From assembly GCF_051622035.1 (NCBI RefSeq), contig NC_135365.1, positions 3,710,501 through 3,774,500 of the forward strand: 64,000 nucleotides of DNA, in the 5' to 3' direction. The notes under the pieces were generated by a model that saw nothing but the letters and a program-made list of their open reading frames with translations, was not told the origin of the DNA and ran no database searches. Below are positions 8,991 to 21,487 of the stretch, one piece after another. Every line of letters begins with the position of its first letter. The stretch's first letter is position 1. This DNA is from Arctopsyche grandis (taxonomy: Eukaryota > Arthropoda > Insecta > Trichoptera > Hydropsychidae). The position numbers were made by a program, and so were the translations under genes.

Positions 8991-10630
8991 TGAAATCTAT
9001 AGATATCTCTATAATTTCCTATTTATTATATGTATAAAAATTGTACTCAAAATCTAAAAACAATCCATAGATGTCTTAATGATTATTATTTCTGATTAAT
9101 TTTTATATGATTAATTGTTATATGCTATATAATCTGATTGTACATATATGTATATTGTATTTCTGACCGTTAAACGCACACTCGTCGCATTGGAGTAATC
9201 TGTAATGACGAGTGTATATTGATTGTAACATTAAAATAAAAAAATAATATATGTATATGTATGTATGTATATTAGGGAACATCGAAAACAGCAAATTTAG
9301 GAATTTGGAAACACCTCTGTTTAGAAAAGATGTTCTGTAGTATGAAGGTTGTTTTAATTTAAGCTCAATGTTATAGTTTATTAATTTTTGGAATTTTATT
9401 TAGTGTCATTGTTATATACGTTATAATGCTGTTTGTTTCTGTTTTTTTTTTTTTTTAATAAAAAAAGTATTTTATCTCTAATCAAGTATTGTTTAATTAT
9501 GTATTTTCCTATTTAGTCATATTTTAGTTTGTATTCTTTTCTTTTTCATTTGTTTGTCTATATGTACTAGATATATTATGTAATTTGTAAAAACCTATAA
9601 TTGTCCTCAGATGTTATTTTGTTATATTTATTCTTTATTTTTATACATTTCTACATCTGTTGCCTGTTGATTTTTCAATAAATAAATAAATATCAGGGCT
9701 TTCCTCAATTTGACATGAGATGAAGACTAAAATATAAACACTGAATCAAATCTGCATACATTGGTGAGTCACTCTTCTTGAAAGAGAAAAAATGAAATAT
9801 TAACAATGTATTTATGTTCATACGATGGATACGTCTATTGTTTATTGATTCACATATACTATGTAGATAGTAGATATGTGTATATCTTCAAATGATAAGA
9901 GTGATAAAATTCTTAATCTTGTTGTTTTTGTTTTTCAAACAAAATTTAAATATTTAATTGAAAAATCGTCGGAGTCAAGAACACCGCTTCGGAATTATAT
10001 TTATTTATGAAGAAAAAGTGAAGAAAATGAGGTGGATCATTTGCATACATATTACGCCCGGTTGCGAAAAGTGTTAGTGTCAATCAAAAACAGATATCCT
10101 GTTTTATAAATCATTCAAATTTTCGTTTTTCCCCATTTACGGGCTTCGCCATCTGTGCGGACCATAAAGAATACAGTTCGAAGCATTATATCATCGTAAA
10201 AATCATAAAAAAGTTAGATGAAGCTTCGATTTCTGGCTTCCGCCTAAGGGAAAGGTTATACCTAAACGCGTATATAAAGATCAGGGTTATTTCCACTTAT
10301 AAATTAAGGGCATAAATCAATTTTGATGTCATTCAACGCACATAAAACTTTATAGATATTTTTAAAGCAATTTTCAAACGCCAAATTGACGACTCGTTAC
10401 ATCACATTATATAGGTATAATAATGCACAATTTAATTGAACGAATTAATTTCAAATTTTATTGATTTATTTAATTTTTACAATATATATCATAATGACCA
10501 GATAAATATGTATACAAGGCCCAAGCGAAAAACATGAATTTTGAATTCTCATATATGGACCTAATGGAACACTTTTGTCGTATCACGGGGACATATTATT
10601 TTATATATTTTTTATTTATTTTTTATTACA
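8991..10630. other. AT-rich stretch without recognised genes
   Basis: Holds an inverted repeat ACACTCGTC...GACGAGTGT (9178-9215), a short (TATG)n tract near 9255, and a segment ending in AATAAATAAATAAAT near 9680 that looks like a LINE 3' tail, although no coding part is recognisable. No ORF of interest. Confidence 0.5.
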
Positions 10631-10631
10631 T

Positions 10632-11550
10632 TTTATACCAGGAAGGTATTAAGAGGGCTGTACACCTGAAACCTTAATTTTTTTACCGTTCCTTTCTTCG
10701 ATATATATATCGAGTGTATGTATATTTGAGTGAATGCGAAAATATGTATCAATATATATATATATTGAGTGAATGCGACAGTTGCGCTTTGACCAGATAA
10801 AATGTGTTTTAAATTGACAAAATCGAGGGTTCATATTCTACTATTTTCTCCTCCAAAACTGGACCAATTTTTAAGAAAATTTCATCATCGGTATGAGAAA
10901 GATATTTTTTGTGCATCTATTGGCGTATTTTTTTAAAAATTGACCGTTAAGTAACCACGCTAGACTCTTTTCGTGGGTGTAAAAAAGAGGCGATTTTATA
11001 GATGTTTGGCGGCTCCTAGCTCCTATAAATAATAATTAATTAAAAAAAATAAAACGATAGATGCACCCTAATGGTGGATATCCATAGCATATTAAAAAAT
11101 AATTTCTCTAGTGCCATAATTGAGGTAGGGAGAAGTATAGTACGTTTGTATGGACAAGGCGCTGCTGTCCAGCCCTCTTAAATGTAAACCCCAAAACGCC
11201 TTCCTGGCTAATTACAAACAATGCTGCATTTTTTATTACACAAGACGCTGAATTACGAGACATTGAAAATTCGCAAATTCACGAAACATCTATGAATTGT
11301 ACATACATTTTATAGTACATTAATCACACTCAAATAGTGGTGACATAGTAGGTAGGAAGGATTTTAGCCAATTTTTAATCGAGAACCGTATTCAACAATG
11401 AAATCAGAGAAAATTGGCAAACTCTGATAGGAAACGATCGACCATTAGTCACAAATATCCAGGTCTGACCAGCAGCACTAAAGATATACTCAGAAAATTT
11501 CTTTTCAATCGAGGTCAGCTCATGGGATCGAACCCGGCGCCTCTTTCTTT
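10632..11550 (-). mobile_element. SINE family A copy split by a TTAA MITE
   Basis: Minus-strand SINE. Its 3' tail begins at 10632 (TATACCAGGAAGG), is interrupted at a TTAA by the MITE at 10653-11177, and resumes at 11182 (TAAACCCC...CGCCTTCCTGG). The body then runs to the tRNA-like head, with B box in inverted form GATCGAACCC near 11526. Comparison with the uninterrupted tail at 29700-29745 shows the insertion point. Confidence 0.8.
10653..11177. mobile_element. piggyBac-like MITE flanked by TTAA, copy 1
   Basis: 525-bp element bounded by TTAA at 10649-10652 and 11178-11181. Its ends are inverted: GAGGGCTGTACAC on the left and CTGTCCAGCCCTC on the right. TTAA duplication is the signature of piggyBac transposases. 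No coding capacity. The interior contains repeats of TTGAGTGAATGCGA with short (AT)n tracts, which are greatly expanded in copy 2 (31430-32666). Confidence 0.85.
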
Positions 11551-11670
11551 CAAAAAATTCTTTTCTCCAGCCAGTCCATATAATCATTAATAAGTGGGAA
11601 GAAATATCCATATTTTATGCAATAAATTTTAACACACACTACATTTTGATTTCCTTTAATATTAGAAAAA

Positions 11671-11699
11671 CTAGTGTTGTGCCCGTTGATTTCAACGGG
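11671..11699 (-). mobile_element. Helitron 3' terminus 2
   Basis: Reverse orientation: terminal CTAG (11671-11674) preceded by an A, which is a T on the element's strand, then the hairpin CCCGTTGATTTCAACGGG (11682-11699). The adjacent body GGAATGGAATTGATACA matches the other copies. Confidence 0.75.
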
Positions 11700-12149
11700 T
11701 GGCATTGGAATGGAATTGATACAAGAATTAAAATTATATGTTATATATAAATATAGTGTAAGGTAATTTAAAATTAAACGACCGCCGTTCTCCCACGTCG
11801 ATATGATAAATAAATGTGTGTATGTCTTCGTGGATGTGTGTACGCTTCCGCGCATCTGACGCTGATGCCACACATTACAACTCAGGCGCTCAATATCAGG
11901 AGCACATGTCAGACGCTCCACAACCCCCCCTTCCCTGCTACTCCTCTTCCCTGCGTCTCCTCGACACGACCTTGGTCGTCACGCCACATCCTTATGCATA
12001 ACGTATACTCCCGGTATACTAAAATTAGCTTTTTTGAAATCTCGATACTTGTCCACGCTTCCGCCACATACATACATACCCACATACCCACATATGTACA
12101 TAAAAATATGTTACGTATAATAAAAAGAGCCATCGAGTAGTTGCAATCG

Positions 12150-12499
12150 GATTAGCCCGAGTAGCATCCCAGGGATTGTGTGACCGTTATAATTGGTTTC
12201 GGGGATTATCGGAAAACTAAGTGCTGTCGGCTAAACAATGAATGCGGCTATAGCGGTACTCTGTCGCATACCCATAGAGTTCTCAGAAGTGACCCATACC
12301 GTGGGTCTGAGTGTCGTGGGAATACATATCCGAGTATGTGACATAACTGAGAGACCTATCCCTTATAAGGCAATACTTAGGCGATATCAAGACATTCTGG
12401 ACTGAGCACTGCCAGTGTGTGTATCTCCTTAATCATCAATAAATGCTGTGACACGACTTTGGCCTTTTACTTGGATCCTCCACCCACCCCTACGCAACA
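12150..12499 (+). mobile_element. LTR-like repeat B, copy 1
   Basis: Shares blocks with an inverted copy at 16664-17285, for example CCGTTATAATTGG, GGCGATATCAAG and the end ACCCACCCCTACGCAACA. An AATAAA signal at about 12440 precedes that end by some 60 bases. It ends in CAACA, the mirror of TGTTG. A solo LTR is likely; the left border is uncertain. Confidence 0.5.
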
Positions 12500-12633
12500 C
12501 ATACATACCCACAAACATACATCACGTCCGTTTTTATATCCTCAATCTCCTCAAATGGGAAAGTGTTTGGGTCGTAATTTATATGCAAATTTACACAATT
12601 TCAATACAATTTCATTACATTTTTATAAAAAAA

Positions 12634-12665
12634 ATAGTATTGTGCCCGTTGATATTTCAATAGGT
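12634..12665 (-). mobile_element. Helitron 3' terminus 3 (degenerate)
   Basis: TAGTATTGTGCCCGTTGATA followed by TTTCAATAGG is a decayed version of the hairpin end seen at 11671. Stem pairing is reduced and the terminal CTAG is mutated. Confidence 0.5.
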
Positions 12666-12799
12666 GATTTTGGAAAGTCGCTATTGTTTCTAACGTTAAC
12701 GGCATTGCGGCAAGCTTCACCCCCCGCACTGCACCCTTATTCCATCCCCACACACTCGCCCAGCCGTCCACGTGTAAATAAGCACGTTCATTCTTAAGT

Positions 12800-14060
12800 G
12801 GTCACAGCGAAGACGAAGACTTCTTAAATGGACAAAAATTACTTAATCAGTGAGTTAAGCAGTGGTTATTTATTTATTTGGACTAGAAATGAGCTGACCT
12901 GTTATTATTACGGAGGTTATTATTTCTTCGGCTACATTTTCCAAATCAATTTTCTATCAAAGCTATAATTTATATCAGTCGTATCCCGACTCCCATTTGT
13001 TTCGTCACCTTTATCTTGATAATGTACACGAGGATCTGTTCAATGTTTCCATTATTTTTCCATTTTCCGAATTTTCCTTTTCTTTCAATCTTATTACGCG
13101 CGCGAGCCCACATCACGTAGTGATCCTTCGTTTATCCCATTATCATATCAATGTTCCCTTTTCGCCCCCTTTTTTTCATAAAATATATATTGTATATTAT
13201 ATTATACACATTTTTTACAGAACGATCGAACGCATCGAAGTCGTTTCGAAATCATTGTGAAATCGACATGTTTTCGTTTCGAAATTGTATCGAAGCGTAG
13301 GAAAAATACACGAGGCGAAAATCATGTTTTTGCATAGTAAAATATTCAATGATGTTTCGCCGAATTCACGTGCCCTGAAGCGTTATCAAAAGAAACTCTT
13401 AATTAATGTAGATATTCATGTGAAAAGTAAACTTGAAACTCCATACGCGATGTATTAAATTATAGGTATATTATACAAAACGAAATATTTTCCTAGTATA
13501 ATTAGTTACGAGTAATCCATATTTGTAATATAATATTATTAATATTTTTTATATGTATATGTATATTGTACATTAACAGTTCATGAGAGTTCACCCAAGT
13601 CCATACAATTAAGGCCATGTTTATGTAATTTATAAATACATGTATGTATACATGTGTAATATGTATATAAATTTGAAATCATATTCATTCCAAATGAGTT
13701 GTAATGCTAAATATAAATTTTAAGATATCAACGAATATATTATAAATATCAAAGATAATTGATAAGATATGTAATTTTTGAATCATTATAATTGAATCAT
13801 AAATGCTCTTGTTAAATTTTTATTTACCAATAATATTAAAATATATTATGTATATCTATGTTTTAATCCATAAAAAGCAAATTTCAAGCCTAACTATATA
13901 TGTATAAAGTAAATTGAAACGAATGTTTGTGATTCTATTATAAATAGGCAATATTTATATTTGAACCGAACACTTGAGAACCAAATTTTTTATTTATTCA
14001 AAATTTTCCATTTCAACTCGTAATTTGATTTTTTGATTTTTAAATGCTTTTTATTATTAC
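12800..14060. other. AT-rich stretch without recognised genes
   Basis: Unique-looking DNA with short (TATG)n tracts near 13553-13660. An 87-codon ORF at 12997-13260 has no recognisable domain and looks fortuitous. Confidence 0.55.
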
Positions 14061-14061
14061 G

Positions 14062-14470
14062 AAATTATGTTCACAATACATCTTATATCTATTTTAATAG
14101 CTACTGATTTATTGATCATTTTCTATTTTACAATTGTAATTTAATTTGGTTAGTAATCATAGTATTATATTATTATAATGTTAATGTACAGCATAATAGG
14201 AAAAATAGCTCAAACACCTATTTAAAATTCTTATAAATGGTCATAATACATCTAATACAAAAGATTAATTAAATACTCTCTAAAGCTGACGACCTAAAGC
14301 AGATTGTGTTTAGGTAATCTGTGTGTTATACCTGAAGGGTATAGACATTTTGTTGTAATCACCGAGACTCTTCACAAGTGTGTTAGTATGGTTATTAGTG
14401 ATTCTGTCATATAATCTAGTGGTTAGTTTGTTAATAATGTCTGTTACCAACGAAATATTATGTATGGCAT
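14062..14470 (-). pseudogene. Jockey-like LINE 3' end, copy a
   Basis: Inverted copy of the C-terminal coding end and 3' UTR found at 46240-46853, 49870-50345 and 55750-56465. Shared blocks include CACAAGTGTGTTAGTATGG and AAGCAGATTGTGTTTAGGTA. Only the last part of the ORF and the UTR are present. Confidence 0.7.
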
Positions 14471-14553
14471 GCAGTTTTTTCAAGTTACATAGTATATATT
14501 AGGTGTATTATGGGTTTATTTATTAAAGCGCCTTATTATGCGTTTTATTATTA

Positions 14554-15840
14554 AAGACTTCACGAATGAAAAATTGCACATCAGATGACGAGTAACCTTT
14601 CGATGTGCACAGATGCAATTATTAAAATGGTAATTATTAAAATTGAGTTGGATCTTTCTGGCGAGTTTTTAATAATTTAATAAGGAAAAATTCGGAACTA
14701 AAGTATCAGAAGCACATAACGTATACAGGGTAGATGTAGGGGTTCCAAAAAGCCGCCCGAAATAAAAAGCCGGTTTTCGGTTTTTATACAAATAAAAAGC
14801 CGGTTGGCCGGCTTTCACCGGTTTTAGAAAAATACGATTTTTTTAAGTTAAAAATTTTTATATCGAAAAAAAAAATGTAAATATGTATATATTTGCATAA
14901 TATATATCTATATTATGCAAAAAAAATAGTTTTTTATAAATTAAATTAAGTTATAAACATTATGAACTTTCATAAGATCATTGCTTTATATTATTATTAC
15001 AAATATTACAAATAATAAAATTTGTATTATATGTACATATATCACAGTCGTAAAATGGTAGATCCTAAATACGCACATATAATTAAATGATTTAAATAAG
15101 CTAGATATATTATAGATAAAAAGATTTGAAAGTTGTTTTTACGCATCTGTTTTAGCTTAAAAAATCCAAAAGCAACCGTTGCAAATTTCGGAAACAAATT
15201 CATTTGAAACGGCAAATTCATTTGATGAACATTTTAAATCCATAATAAAAGTAGGTATGTGGCCTCAATATTTAAAGGGAAATTCCTTCGAAGAAAAATC
15301 AATTATATTTCGGAAATTCCTATGCATTTTGCCATAAATCATTTGACTACTTTTTTTGATGTTTTCAAGTATAAGGATTTGCGATAGATAAGGATGCTTT
15401 CTATACCTGAAGTTGGGTAGGCCATTGAAACTACATACTTTATTGGTTTATGACATGGTCCATTACTAAATCTGAAAGAAACCGCTCAAGAAAGAAAGTA
15501 GTGTAGCTTTTTTTTTGTTCAAAGAAATATACGCCTATACCTAAGAGCGTTTATACACATTTATTTTGATCTATCATAGAAATTTAAAATTCATAATTGT
15601 TAATTTTGAGGAAAAAAACATTAATTAAAGAAAACCTTAAAAAGCCGGTTGATCGAGCCAAAAAGCCGGCTTTTCGGTTTCGGTCTAAGCCGGTTTGGAA
15701 GCCCTAGGGTAGATGTTTGTCGGGACTTCGGGTAGATTTCGCTTAGTATATGTGCGAGCAGTGCGCACGCATAAGGTACACGTGTCGTTAATCTGTGGTT
15801 CAGTCTGTCTGGCGCTTTTCGATCGTTTGCACCGCATCGG
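14554..15840. mobile_element. Foldback repeat F, copy 1, interrupted by a hAT-like element
   Basis: The same inverted-repeat family as 47965-48359 and 58289-58626. Diagnostic runs are GCACATCAGATGACGAGTAA and TTAATCTGTGGTTCAGTCTG. The left terminus is missing (starts at about 14554); the right end reaches GTTTGCACCGCATCGG. A 970-bp element sits inside at 14737-15706. Confidence 0.75.
14737..15706. mobile_element. hAT-like element nested in foldback repeat
   Basis: Inverted ends TAGGGGTTCCAAA and TTTGGAAGCCCTA, followed inward by repeated AAAGCCGGTT/CCGGCTTTT motifs. The flanks carry GGGTAGATG on both sides (14728-14736 and 15707-15715). A second, partial copy lies at 37907-38345. About 55 codons from 15162 are open in one frame and might be a transposase relic, but no motif could be named. 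Confidence 0.75.
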
Positions 15841-15990
15841 TGTATTATAAATTATTTTTAGGGATTTCTCGTAATATAAGTAACTTTTAGCACTGTTTCA
15901 CTGAAGGGGCGGTAGAAATCCGAGTTTGTTTAGCTAGCTGTGATCGTTTCAATCTGACACAAGATTCAGAAGTAATTTTTAATGAAACCA

Positions 15991-16019
15991 CCCGTTTAAA
16001 TCAACGGGCACAACACTAA
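15991..16019 (+). mobile_element. Helitron 3' terminus 4
   Basis: Hairpin CCCGTTTAAATCAACGGG, then CACAACACTAA. Ends in CTAA, a permitted CTRR variant, but the next base is A rather than the usual T, so this end is slightly decayed. Confidence 0.65.
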
Positions 16020-16029
16020 ATAGTATATA

Positions 16030-16660
16030 TATAAAAAAATATATGGTATTGTACGGGTCGTGTTAGGTTAGCGGAGCGGGGCGTGTGAAGTTTCATATTT
16101 TGACTTTCAACAGTTTTCCACAATTTCCCCTCCAATCACTTTTCAATCATTAGGCCCGACTCACACCGAAGCTTGTGAATGCACCGCACCGTACGTGTAA
16201 ATATTTAACCGGAGTGATCAGTCTCAAAAGTTTGCAGGCAAAAAAGGCAGGGAGTATGAAAAGTGATCCATTAGTTGTGCGGTGTGTTGGGTGCATCCAG
16301 TTGCAGTGTCCGGGGTGTGCATTATGTCGACACGGTCGGGCGAACGCCTAATGCGCCAGAATATTACTCGTGTCGTGCTGCAATCAGGCCTAATGCACCT
16401 CAACTCCATGCCAAGAAATCACCATGTAAATTTCTAAATATCTCATATGTGCGATGGGATCTCGCACGTGTACTCGTGTGCATTCTCTGCTTCGATTTAT
16501 GCATGCATATCTTGCTCACCGATATACGAACATACATATGTACATACGTAGGACCTGTGAGTGGGTTGAGTTTAAGCATTTTGAACGCATATCTAGGTTT
16601 TCCAACAATAACAACCGGTTTTCTGTGATATTTTTAAAATAATGTTTGGAAAAGTGTAAG
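16030..16660. other. Unique stretch without recognised genes
   Basis: Moderately GC-rich DNA. A 117-codon plus-strand ORF (16275-16628) has no recognisable domain, start context or splice partners. Confidence 0.5.
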
Positions 16661-16663
16661 TAT

Positions 16664-17285
16664 TGTTGCGTAGGGGTGGGTGGAGAATCCAATCAAAAGG
16701 CCAAAGTCATTTCACAGCATTTATTGGTGATTAAGGAGATACACGCACTGCTAGTACTCTGTCCAGAATGCCTTGATATCGCCTAAGTACCCGTTTATAA
16801 AGGACAGGTCGCTCCCTGTATCTTCGACGTCCGGTTACTTCCCTATTGTTTAGGCAAGTACCCGGATATGCATTCCCACGACACCATTGATGTATAATAC
16901 ACATAGATGGGCCCTGACGTGTGATTTTGGTCGGAGATCTTGTCTTCACTAACTGAGGGGTGCGGGGGGTTTAACTAGCGGGGAAGTTGGGTTTTTTTCC
17001 CTACGACGCAGCGGTACCTACCTACCTACTAAAAAAAACTGTACATGCGCCATGTATTTTGCATGCGCCAAAAGGGAGACCAGTATAACACGTGAGGGAG
17101 GATCTAGTGTATTATACATCAATGCCACGACACTCAGTCTCACGCTATCGCTGTCAGGTCTGAGAAGGGAGCCAATTCGGTGGTCATTATTTAGCCTACT
17201 TGCATTTAGCCTCGAGATAATCCTTGATAACCAATTATAACGGCGGCTCCTTTTAGCATATGCCACAGTATTAAAGCATTTTAAC
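16664..17285 (-). mobile_element. LTR-like repeat B, copy 2
   Basis: Inverted relative of 12150-12499. It begins TGTTGCGTAGGGGTGGGTGG, then the inverted AATAAA block (CATTTATTGGTGATTAAGGA), and ends near TTTTAACA at 17285, so both ends read TGTT/AACA. About 620 bases. It includes a stretch at 16950-17040 not found in copy 1. Confidence 0.5.
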
Positions 17286-17332
17286 AAATTAAAAATTTTT
17301 AACTTTGTATTTTTTTTTACATAGATATATGT

Positions 17333-17925
17333 ATGTATACCAGGAAGATGGATCCCGATGAATATCTAAGAATCCGCATCGAGATGGCTAGAACAGCATT
17401 TATCAAAATGAAGGCGGCGCTTACAAACAAGCATCTCAATCTTCGTTTGAGATTCGTGAAAAGTTACGTCTGGACAGTGTTACTACATGGATGTGAAATG
17501 TGGACTCTGAAGACCAGGATGAAGAGCCGCATCGAAGCTTTTGAGATGTACATCTACAGGCGTATGTTGAAGATCCCGTGGACCAAATGTCAAATGAAGC
17601 ATGGTAGGGAGAGGCAGAAAACTTGTTTATGTCATCAATCGGAGAAATGTGGAGTACCTCGGACACATGATACGGGGTCCAAAATACGAATTTCTCCATT
17701 TGATAACCATGGGGAAAATAGAAGGTAAAAATGGATTGGCAGGAAAAAGTTGCCTTGGCTTCGAAACCGTTGTCTTGGCTGACCGATATGAGCTCCGAAG
17801 ATGTATTCCGATCCGCTAAAGGCCGATGCGGATATCTTCAAATAATCGACGAGGACAGGGCATTGAGAAGAAGAAGAATATACCAGGAAGGCTTTATAGG
17901 AAGACCCCAATGCGCCTTTATGGAC
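17333..17925 (+). pseudogene. RTE-like LINE C-terminal remnant
   Basis: The conserved C-terminal block of an RTE-type reverse transcriptase is readable through three frames. Frame 1 gives FVKSYVWTVLLHGCEMWTLK and IEAFEMYIYRRMLKIPWTK. Frame 2 gives RRNVEYLGHMIRGPKYEFLH and MGKIEGK. Frame 3 gives the terminal region up to about 17878. At least two frameshifts separate them. The catalytic palm domain is absent. The end, rich in GAAGAA, runs straight into a minus-strand SINE tail. Inactive. Confidence 0.8.
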
Positions 17926-18295
17926 AATTAATTACAAACAATGCAGCATTTTATTATTACATAAATCACTGTATTTTGACAAGCTGAAGAACACGAAATA
18001 ACAATTAATTAAGTAATTAAAACTTACTTACATACATACATACAAAGTCTCTTTCGAAATTATATATTAGATAAATTTAAAATTATATTCATATAGTGGT
18101 GACATATAGTAGGTACTTTAGTTGAATATTTGGCGAGGACCCCTTTCCTTATTTGAATCAGATAAATTGGCAAACGTTTTAATATTCAAGTCTGACCAGC
18201 AGCGCTGAAATACTCGGAATAAATTAGTTTCAATCGAGGTCAAAGCAGTGCTCGAACTTGTTACCTCTTGTTGGTTAGCATTGATGCAACTACTG
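17879..18295 (-). mobile_element. SINE family A, nearly full length
   Basis: 3' tail TATACCAGGAAGGC...GCGCCTTTATGGACAATTA, body with TTGGCAAACGTTTTAATATT and GACCAGCAGCGCTG, then a tRNA-like head in inverted form (GTGCTCGAACTTG). Confidence 0.75.
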
Positions 18296-18314
18296 AGATA
18301 ATTGACGAACTATT

Positions 18315-18565
18315 TGGCCTACGAACACTTGACCGACGGAAAATAAGCCGACGAACACTAGGCTGATGGATATTTGACCGACAGACATTTGGCGGAGTGA
18401 AATTTTTAATTTTTTAAATTTAAATAAGGTCGAAGTGATTTCTGAAAAATGTATCTGTTTTCAGTGAGTTTTGAGTACTTTCAATACACAATTGGCCAAA
18501 AGTTCGTTGGCCTAAAGCTCGTTTTGCAAGCGTCTGTTGGCCAAGTGTCCATTCGGTGTGGCAAA
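18315..18565. mobile_element. Foldback element built of TTGGCCGACRGA-type repeats
   Basis: The left arm (18315-18400) has about five iterations of a roughly 18-base unit such as ACACTTGACCGACGG. The right arm (18490-18565) has the same unit inverted (GTTGGCCAAGTGTCC). No ORF. Confidence 0.55.
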
Positions 18566-18694
18566 AGTCCACTTTTCTTCATTTCGAGAAATATTTTGCA
18601 AAACATTATATATAATGTTTTATGTTGAACAATATTTAAAAATATTAGTAATGTATGTATGTAATACAATTATTATGCTTTTCCGAGATTTTGG

Positions 18695-18820
18695 ACAAAT
18701 CGAATTAAAAAAAAAATAAAAACTATTTGTGAATTAAGTCAAGCAGAAATAGTGATTAAGGAACTGAAAATTGGACTTTTGCCACTTTCAAATATAAGAG
18801 CTCATATTATAAGAGTGAAT
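18695..18820 (+). repeat. Interspersed repeat G, partial copy
   Basis: AACTGAAAATTGGACTTTTG followed by CCACTTTCAAATATAAGAGC matches one end of the element at 52106-52781 and the repeat at 46085-46190. Confidence 0.65.
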
Positions 18821-18829
18821 ATATGTATT

Positions 18830-19530
18830 TTTTTATAATAATGAATCCATCACATCTCCACAAAGCATTTTATTTAAATTTTATTAGCAAAATTTTACTT
18901 TGACCGTATATACACTTTATCTTATATGGCTTTTATCATTGCAGAACCGATAACACTAATAAATCGCCCAATCATTGGACCTACAACATTTATCGACCTT
19001 AACAAGTAAATAGTGTCGTATTTTATTTAATGATTGCATAATACAGGCACATTACGAGGAAATTTTCCGTGAAAAAACTCGAGTAAAACTTCTTGCACGG
19101 AGAAGGAAAAGTCCAAAAGCCAGAAAATAAAAATAGGTCGAACGAAATAACGCAAAAAAAGAGTAAAACAAGCGAGCGATTATATCTCGGTAAGGGGGTA
19201 GACCGGTTGGGCGATATGTGCAATTAAAGATAAGCCGCGCGAAAGGAAAAATACTGGCTGCGATTATTGCGAAAACTTTGCCCGGCCATTTTCGTACAAC
19301 TATACATACTTACGTATATATGTACATATGTACTTGGCATACATAAGAACTTGTCTAATAAACGTGTTGTGGAATGTCGAGCTGTCCGAGAAGGGAAAAC
19401 CTCTCGCGACACTGAAATATTAATAAGGCTCACGAGTAATGGAAAAACCCGACCGGTTCGGAAAATGCCACTTCACTTTAACTGCATTGCAACTGTGCTA
19501 TTATATTTTTCATACAAATCATCTCTAGTC
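18830..19530. other. Unique stretch without recognised genes
   Basis: ORFs of 60-104 codons overlap on both strands around 19023-19581 but show no domains. Confidence 0.5.
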
Positions 19531-19585
19531 TGTAGAGCAGAGCTTCTCAACGTTTTTAAGCCTAGGCCCAAATTAGGGTGATAGT
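19530..19585 (+). mobile_element. hAT-type terminal end fragment
   Basis: CAGAGCTTCTCAACGTTTTT followed by AAGCCTAGGCCCA resembles the terminal inverted repeat of Charlie-type hAT elements. No opposite end was found. Confidence 0.45.
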
Positions 19586-19589
19586 TTGA

Positions 19590-21485
19590 TAAATCCAATT
19601 AAGCCCAGACATAAAGCGCAGTATAACCATATACATATGTAACACAAATGCAATACACAAATAATGTTTATTTTAATACAAGAGCCACGCAGCTGTATAT
19701 TATAGCGCCAAGACAAGTTGCGACAAGTCTAGATATGTCGAAACCTGTCCGAACGTGTCGAGATAGTAGTATCAAAACTTGATCTTTCCGTTTTTAAATC
19801 TCATCTAAGTTTTAACCCTTTGGCTGCTACGATTTTTTTCAAAATCCTAGCAAGAACTGCCAAAATTTCAAATGTATTTTTTATTTAACATCATTGGCTG
19901 AGCTCACCATACTTGATTGTGAATTTTATTTGAAACGGTTGCTTTCTATCGCTTTCTCTCTCTTTATTGCTTTTACATGCGAGCGTAAGATTCACTAGAT
20001 ATGGATGCGTATCAGAATTTTGTTTTGATATTTATTATTAGCACTGTATATATGTGTAATACATTTAAAGCTGGTATTCTATAGCTCTCTCTTTTCCTCG
20101 TGCTTGCTAGTACGAGCGTGCGATTGAGATGCACTAGAGGGTGAGAATGTATAATCTTGTAATTTATTTCTAGTAGGTATTGTAAACAAGTATTTTAGTT
20201 GCATTAACTTGCACGACGGCTCGTGACCTCTATAATAGAAACGATTTTCTCTTGTTTTTGTTATTATTCCACATTATTATAGATATAAAATAGTGGAATT
20301 ATATAACTACTCAAATGTTATTATTATTATAAATAATAAAAAAATATTATAACAATGAATTAATATAAATATGTACATATGTATATAAAATGATTCATAC
20401 CAATGATGCCCTGGCCCACAAGTATTTATTCAAATACGAACCATTTAGACGCTAACTTCGATCGTTGTTCGAAATTAGCAGTTAGCAACGATATATCGTT
20501 GCTTTCAAAGGGCTAAAAGAGCATCTTAAATTATTTTAAGTTCCATATGGCATAGTTTGAACTGAGAAGAAATGCTTGAAGAATTCACTTCGAAAGAATT
20601 TTAATAATATGTATATATCACAAACAAATTGTATTTGTTGGCAGTGTTTTGCAACCCATTGAAAAATATCAATCGACCCAATTATGGCTCGCTATCCATA
20701 GGTTAAAAGTTCCCCGCTGTAGACAGTTCCCATAACTTTACAATCGTTTCACAAGCACTTTGTAGTTTGAAAGGTTTCGAAGCGAGAAGCGACTCAATGC
20801 AATGGGTGTAAAATTAATAACCGATTCAATGGTACTTTCCCTTTGACACTCCTATGTATTTCAATATTCAATTGTTAATATTAGTCACTGAATATTGTGA
20901 GATTTCTAGAATACGAATCTGGTAATAAAAAATGTTGATTGGCTCGAGATTCGAAGATATACATGTGTTTTTTAAATCGCGCGATTTTTCTATATCTTGG
21001 TGTTTTTCGGTCGATGTCTCAAAATTTGTTAATTTTCTGTTCAAAATGAATATTGTAATCTATATTCGGGTATTTTATCTTCCATTTGTAGTCAGCTTTC
21101 AAATCTCTCTAAGTAGTCATCCAATTCAAATCAAAAGTCAAAAGTACGTATTTTCACTTGGGATTTTTTCCCACTGTTATTACTATTTTATATTGAGTAT
21201 TTTCTATTGAAACATGTTTATTGAGATAGTGTTCTGGCCACACTATTTTTTGTTTTCGTTTAAAAGGGTTAATTGGAAGTGTGCTGAACTTTAAATAGGT
21301 AAAGTTGCGAGCAAAAAGCTCGTACTAGTATTTACTCGTATTTTCTCGAATCTTAATTGAATTAATAGGGATAATACATATATTAAATTTTCTTTATATG
21401 AGAATTAAATAAAATTCCACTTCATATCATTCTTCGACTATTCTTGTGGATTAATAACAAAAATTCTATTGATAACTGGCTTACC
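19590..21485. other. AT-rich stretch without recognised genes
   Basis: Mostly unique DNA with short tetranucleotide tracts. The 92-codon ORF at 20932-21210 lies in low-complexity sequence and is probably chance. Confidence 0.5.
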
Positions 21486-21487
21486 TC

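Noticed and set aside
12997..13260. 87-codon ORF
   Set aside because: Low-complexity AT-rich sequence; no homologous motif recognised.
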